DNA of 9,533 nt from JANRIZ01 sp033764445 (GTDB taxonomy: Bacteria > Verrucomicrobiota > Verrucomicrobiia > JAWXBN01). The position numbers and the translations under genes are program-made. Where the stretch lies: positions 1 through 9,533 of the forward strand of contig JANRIZ010000034.1 in NCBI GenBank assembly GCA_033764445.1. Direction: 5' to 3'. How positions within the stretch are numbered: position 1 is the first letter of the stretch; each line of letters begins with the position of its first letter. Shown in pieces: positions 6,816-9,533 of this stretch. The notes under the pieces were generated by a model. The model saw only the letters and a program-made list of their open reading frames with translations, was not told where the DNA came from and made no database searches.

Positions 6816-7646
6816 CTACCCCGGTGAAAGATTGCGGATGGGTTGCCAGGCCACGTCAAGGTTTCTGACCTCCATGACCAGGTCCCGGACCGGCCACACG
6901 GTCACGGTCACCCCGGGAGTCTGCAAATTGACGATATGGCCCCCGAGTCGCTCGCGGGTTTCGTACCCGTGCAGATGCAGCGGGTGCCCGACAATGGAGG
7001 TGATTTCCTGGATGGTGGGGTTGACGGCATAGATTCCCCCGACGCTCCAGTGTCCGCCATCGTGTGCGGCCAGCTTGAGATTGTTGGCGGCGTTGTACCC
7101 CTCGGTCAGCTTCAATCCCTCAAGCGGCAGATAAAAAGCGGAGGCATATCGCACATGGGAAAAATCCCCGCTCACCCGCACCGCCGCGAGTCCGAGATTG
7201 GCTTCCGCCATTTGCGCCGAAATCCAATGATGCACGTTCTCCGTGGCGGGGCATTCCCAGGTCCGGGCTGTGGACGGATCACATACGGCCACTCCCAAAA
7301 ACGGAAACGCGGGAATCTCAATGCGGTCTTCGAGCGAGGGTGTCAGCAGGGCCGGACCGGGTCCGGTCGGACGTTGGGTGGTCAGGTCAATCACATGCAT
7401 CGGGGCAAGTCCCTCGGGGTCCGACCAATACACCTCGGGTTTGGCGACGGTCCCCTGGATGATGATTTCCCCGTTGCGTTTGAACCAGTTGGTCGTGCCA
7501 ATGCCCACCACCGGCCAGTCGGCAGGGAATTGGGCGATTTCGCGGGACACACTTTCCCATTGGACCGTGTGAAAAAAATCCCCACGCAACAGGCGTTCCA
7601 CGGTGTTGTACGAAAGAAGGGTTGAACGTGTGGGGTCAAGGGCCAT
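6816..7646 (-). CDS. Acetolactate decarboxylase-like protein (AlsD/BudA superfamily)
   Basis: Classical family members convert acetolactate to acetoin with an active-site zinc. This 276-residue protein is divergent but follows the family layout. An N-terminal STLLSYNTVERLLRGDF (8-24) matches the start of the AlsD fold, and IGTTNWFKRNGEIIIQGT (49-66) carries the conserved Glu60. FSHVR at 162-166 supplies the conserved Arg. HLHGYETRERLGGH places His224, His226 and His237 with exactly the H-x-H and +11 spacing of the zinc ligands. After His237 only 39 residues remain, so I cannot assign the C-terminal glutamate used by known enzymes with confidence; Glu259 is a candidate. A middle insertion (about 70-140) is unlike AlsD. 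No signal peptide is evident. No acetolactate synthase gene lies nearby, so the substrate may differ. It converges on the OYE gene with a 27-bp gap. Confidence 0.72.
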   Translation of the reverse strand: MALDPTRSTLLSYNTVERLLRGDFFHTVQWESVSREIAQFPADWPVVGIGTTNWFKRNGEIIIQGTVAKPEVYWSDPEGLAPMHVIDLTTQRPTGPGPALLTPSLEDRIEIPAFPFLGVAVCDPSTARTWECPATENVHHWISAQMAEANLGLAAVRVSGDFSHVRYASAFYLPLEGLKLTEGYNAANNLKLAAHDGGHWSVGGIYAVNPTIQEITSIVGHPLHLHGYETRERLGGHIVNLQTPGVTVTVWPVRDLVMEVRNLDVAWQPIRNLSPG

Positions 7647-7678
7647 GCCCGAAACTCTTACGCGGGATGGTTCCGCAA

Positions 7679-7695
7679 ATCAATCCCCCATTGAT
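7679..7695. promoter_or_regulatory. ATCAAT-N5-ATTGAT dyad upstream of the acetolactate-decarboxylase-like gene
   Basis: Perfect 6-base inverted arms (7679-7684 and 7690-7695) with a C5 spacer lie about 33-49 bases before the start codon at 7646. AT-rich sequence (gatatatc) follows immediately and could include a -10 element for minus-strand transcription. The position and symmetry suit an operator. The loop and lack of a T-run make a terminator for the upstream nucleotidyltransferase gene less likely. Confidence 0.3.
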
Positions 7696-7751
7696 ATATC
7701 GCCCTGCCGCAAAAGGCCGGAATGTTTTTATTTGAAATGATGTATCACAAG

Positions 7752-8492
7752 TCACCCATGCCGCAATTTTTCCAATTCTCGGCGAAGCGGCAACCAGTAG
7801 ACACGATCTTTCTTGCGCTCAATCAATTCCTCCCGGGCCAATGCTGCTTCAAGCCGGGCCAACTTTCCTGACAGGGCGTGGGTGAGTAACGGGCGTTGTG
7901 GGATGATGCGGCGACAGAGGGCCGGTTTGAATGAAGCCAGTTGAGCAAGCAGCTCTGGTGTTCGGAGTTCTTGAAACCAAAATTTCATTTGTGGGGCGGT
8001 AGGCTGATGGATGTTTTGAAAATAATGAGCCTCCACCAGGCGACGGATCATGGGCCAATCCTTATCACGCTGTGTTTTTTTCGCACAAATCAGGTCGGCG
8101 ATCCCCATGATGTCACACTTTTGCCCATCAGGCATGCGAATGGTCCACCGGCGTTTCCATAGAAGTGAAAAAGGGGCCACCCCCCTCATCTTTGACATAA
8201 TATCCACTCGCATCCGGTAGGCCTCGGGATGGGTGCAGCGGAAATGGATGGCATGACCTTTCCGGAGATATTTCATCTCGAATGGAGGCACGGCAATCAG
8301 GCCGGCCTGTAGTTCCTCCAATGCACATTTCAATCGCCTGAGATTCGAGTCATCGGCCAGAATGGCCAGATCCGTGTCACGGCTAAACTCGGCCGCGCCG
8401 TAAAACACGCACGCCTGTCCTCCCATAAGCAGGGAGCGAACCCGGTGTGTCCGGATCAAAGAAAGGACTTTGCGTATCGGGTTCGGGATCAA
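7752..8492 (-). CDS. Nucleotidyltransferase-fold protein
   Basis: This protein has a DNA polymerase beta-type nucleotidyltransferase core, as in MNT or AbiEii-like proteins. From TTG 8492 it is 246 residues. The core motif is LLMGGQACVFYGAAEFSRDTDLAIL: Gly24-Gly25, then the acidic pair Asp39 and Asp41 (DTD). A likely third metal ligand is Asp97 in RVDIMS. A conserved-looking basic stretch (AKKTQRDKDWPMIRRL, about 137-152) and a helical, positively charged C-terminal part follow. The start is decided by a GGAGG SD (8498-8502) five bases before TTG 8492; TTG 8504 is in frame but overlaps that SD, and the first ATG is too close to the Gly-Gly motif. Its first 110 bases lie inside the upstream gene. 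The substrate (NMP, tRNA or protein) cannot be told; a toxin role is possible but unproven. Confidence 0.8.
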   Translation of the reverse strand: MIPNPIRKVLSLIRTHRVRSLLMGGQACVFYGAAEFSRDTDLAILADDSNLRRLKCALEELQAGLIAVPPFEMKYLRKGHAIHFRCTHPEAYRMRVDIMSKMRGVAPFSLLWKRRWTIRMPDGQKCDIMGIADLICAKKTQRDKDWPMIRRLVEAHYFQNIHQPTAPQMKFWFQELRTPELLAQLASFKPALCRRIIPQRPLLTHALSGKLARLEAALAREELIERKKDRVYWLPLRRELEKLRHG

Positions 8493-8661
8493 GGGAGCCT
8501 CCAAGTGCGATGTAGGTCTGCCACAGTTTTTCGCTTTCCTGCCAGCGTTCGACGGGTGTCATAAGGTACCACTCGGCCCATTCGCTTCCAACAATGTTTT
8601 CGACTGTGTGTGGGCCTGACATAACGGGCAAAAGCCTATCAGCCAGATGTGGCGGAATCAA
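8383..8661 (-). CDS. Small protein overlapping the nucleotidyltransferase gene
   Basis: This 92-residue protein has no domain I can name. The central segment is compositionally protein-like: ENIVGSEWAEWYLMTPVERW, then QESEKLWQTYIALGGSLDPE and PDTQSPFF. It ends in a basic GRTGVRVLRRGRV. I recall similar small proteins with a GGSLDPEPD-type motif encoded just before nucleotidyltransferases of this kind, which supports it being real, but this is memory rather than a search. The start is TTG 8661, seven bases after a purine-rich tract; ATG 8622 is an in-frame alternative. Its last 110 bases are read in another frame as the nucleotidyltransferase N-terminus, and its codons for Gly54-Gly55 form that gene's SD. 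A partner or antitoxin-like role is a guess from arrangement. Confidence 0.72.
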   Translation of the reverse strand: MIPPHLADRLLPVMSGPHTVENIVGSEWAEWYLMTPVERWQESEKLWQTYIALGGSLDPEPDTQSPFFDPDTPGSLPAYGRTGVRVLRRGRV

Positions 8662-8668
8662 GGGGGAG

Positions 8669-8694
8669 TTCTTTCTTTCCTTTCCCTTTCTTTT
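8669..8694 (-). promoter_or_regulatory. Purine-only leader before the small overlapping gene
   Basis: The minus strand shows 26 consecutive purines (A and G only) ending seven bases before TTG 8661. It contains AAGG/GGAAAG elements and may act as a diffuse ribosome-binding region, supporting the TTG start. The remaining sequence up to 8801 shows no confident promoter or terminator. Confidence 0.35.
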
Positions 8695-8801
8695 AGATTA
8701 TTGTGGTTTGGTTCGCACCCCTGCGACCACCCCTCTTCGCCGCCGGATCCCGGCCCGGCCCGCGATTGATCGGAGTGGATCGGGAGAATTCAGAGGTTTT
8801 G

Positions 8802-9128
8802 TTACGCCTTTTTTACAAAACACGCCTTCAATCCCATGGCAATGCCATCAATGGTACAGGTAATTTCGTGGTCGCCCTCCACCAGTCGGATACCTTTGCT
8901 CTTGGTTCCACCCTTGAGCACCTGGGAGCCGCCCTTGACTTTCAAATCCTTGATCAACGACACACAATCTCCATCCGTGAGAACAGTTCCATGGGCATCT
9001 TTGACGACCCGGGCGGCAGCGGGTTCCGGCTCCCGTGCCCACTCGTGCCCGCAGGTCATACATTCCCAACGCTCCGGGTGGTCCAAGACTTCGGTCATCG
9101 AGCACATGGGGCAGGCAGGTTTGTTCAT
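8802..9128 (-). CDS. PhnA/YjdM-family zinc-ribbon protein
   Basis: This 108-residue protein matches the PhnA family (YjdM in E. coli), which despite its name is not established as part of the phosphonate pathway. Its biochemical role is unclear. The N-terminus has a zinc ribbon, CPMC at 6-9 and CMTC at 23-26, followed by GHEW. The C-terminal beta domain carries the family signature VVKDAHGTVLTDGDCVSLIKD, continuing LKVKGGSQVLKGGTKSKGIRL and VEGDHEITCTIDG, and ends in FVKKA. ATG 9128 is chosen because it stands just before the ribbon, giving the standard family length; the longer in-frame start at 9170 adds 14 unrelated residues. No strong SD is visible. The stop is followed by the small-protein and nucleotidyltransferase genes on the same strand, 140 bases on. 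Confidence 0.93.
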   Translation of the reverse strand: MNKPACPMCSMTEVLDHPERWECMTCGHEWAREPEPAAARVVKDAHGTVLTDGDCVSLIKDLKVKGGSQVLKGGTKSKGIRLVEGDHEITCTIDGIAMGLKACFVKKA

Positions 9129-9181
9129 GGTCGGGCACGATACCCCCGTCGCAGCCCTTTTGACAACCACGAAGCATCCGA

Positions 9182-9460
9182 CTATGCCGCCATCTGTTCC
9201 AGTGGCTGAGCCGAAGTCTCGTACCGGCTTCGCAAAGCGAGCAGTCCCTCGTACACTTCGTCCGCTTTGGGTTTGACCCCTTCTGCCTGGGTGTACACCG
9301 CAAAGGTGCTGCCCGTGATTTCCTCATCCGTGAAGAGGAAAAATCCGGCCACACCCTTATGGGGAATCCCCGGCTGAAACCCATTCCAGCGGAGTCTGGC
9401 CACCGGTTTGTTTTGCCGCGTGTAGAGGCCTGAGAGAGTGAGAATCAATTCGTTTTTCAT
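9182..9460 (-). CDS. Conserved-looking small protein of unknown function
   Basis: I do not recognise this 92-residue protein. It has no signal peptide or membrane segment. It alternates strands and turns (ELILTLSGLYTRQNKPVARL, then GVAGFFLFTDEEITGSTFAV), then ends in a helix (KPKADEVYEGLLALRSRYE), a composition like a small globular cytoplasmic protein. GGAG lies only two bases before ATG 9460, closer than optimal for an SD. It lies 53 bases upstream of phnA on the same strand and may be co-transcribed with it. Codon use resembles its neighbours, and the frame has no competing long plausible ORF, so I judge it real, with function unknown. Confidence 0.65.
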   Translation of the reverse strand: MKNELILTLSGLYTRQNKPVARLRWNGFQPGIPHKGVAGFFLFTDEEITGSTFAVYTQAEGVKPKADEVYEGLLALRSRYETSAQPLEQMAA

Positions 9461-9512
9461 GGCTCCATTCTGCAGTTCCGATGTGAAGCCCGTATGGGCG
9501 TCACCCGGGAAA

Positions 9513-9518
9513 ATTGTA
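9513..9518 (-). promoter_or_regulatory. Possible -10 element for the 9182-9460 gene
   Basis: The minus strand reads TACAAT here, one mismatch from TATAAT, in an AT-rich patch about 53 bases before the start codon. Its -35 would fall at or beyond the window edge, so it cannot be tested. A GCCC-GTAT-GGGC dyad (9488-9499) lies between it and the gene and could be an operator or a leader hairpin. Confidence 0.25.
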
Positions 9519-9533
9519 AAGCGAATGTAAAAA

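Noticed and set aside
6843..7625. 260-codon plus-strand open frame opposite the acetolactate-decarboxylase-like gene
   Set aside because: The minus-strand product has metal-ligand motifs with family spacing; the plus product is low in hydrophobic strands and rich in Gly, His and Arg.
8742..8754. GCCGG-ATC-CCGGC hairpin as a terminator after phnA
   Set aside because: The stem is only five bases and no T-run follows on either strand.
8796..8821. GTTTTGT/ACAAAAC inverted repeat at the end of phnA
   Set aside because: The stem is seven AT-rich pairs with a 12-base loop that lies mostly inside the coding end; too weak to call a terminator or operator.

Overview
This GC-rich bacterial window carries tightly packed genes on both strands. 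The start context is varied: ATG, GTG and TTG starts all occur, classical Shine-Dalgarno (SD) sites are often weak, and several genes are joined by 4-base ATGA overlaps. The gene content fits a Gram-negative, double-membrane bacterium: a MlaEFD-type lipid ABC transporter, two predicted outer-membrane lipoproteins and an Rsm22-type protein. The overall look reminds me of Verrucomicrobiota or a related deep lineage, but that is an impression and no marker here proves it.

Layout. Positions 1-1070 (minus) hold an Rsm22/METTL17-like methyltransferase-fold protein with a four-cysteine Fe-S motif; its C-terminus runs off the window. Positions 1071-1375 are a divergent intergenic region holding a 186-bp segment bounded by 18-bp inverted repeats. 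Positions 1376-5000 (plus) form a five-gene operon: STAS-MlaE permease, MlaF ATPase, MlaD substrate-binding protein, a PqiC/YmbA-type lipoprotein and a small unknown lipoprotein. Together they should move lipids between the inner and outer membranes. RNase HI (minus, 5009-5545) converges on this operon. An Old Yellow Enzyme reductase (plus, 5694-6788) is transcribed divergently from RNase HI behind a recognisable promoter.

Positions 6816-9460 are all minus-strand genes: a divergent acetolactate-decarboxylase-like protein, a nucleotidyltransferase-fold protein, a small protein overlapping it, a PhnA/YjdM zinc-ribbon protein and a 92-residue protein of unknown function.

The most unusual structure is the overlap between the small protein (8383-8661) and the nucleotidyltransferase (7752-8492). 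About 110 bp are read in two frames, and the apparent ribosome-binding site of the second gene lies inside the Gly-Gly codons of the first. The pair may be a two-component module, possibly of toxin-antitoxin type, but that function is inferred from fold and arrangement only. I see no tRNA, rRNA, CRISPR array or recognisable transposase gene.
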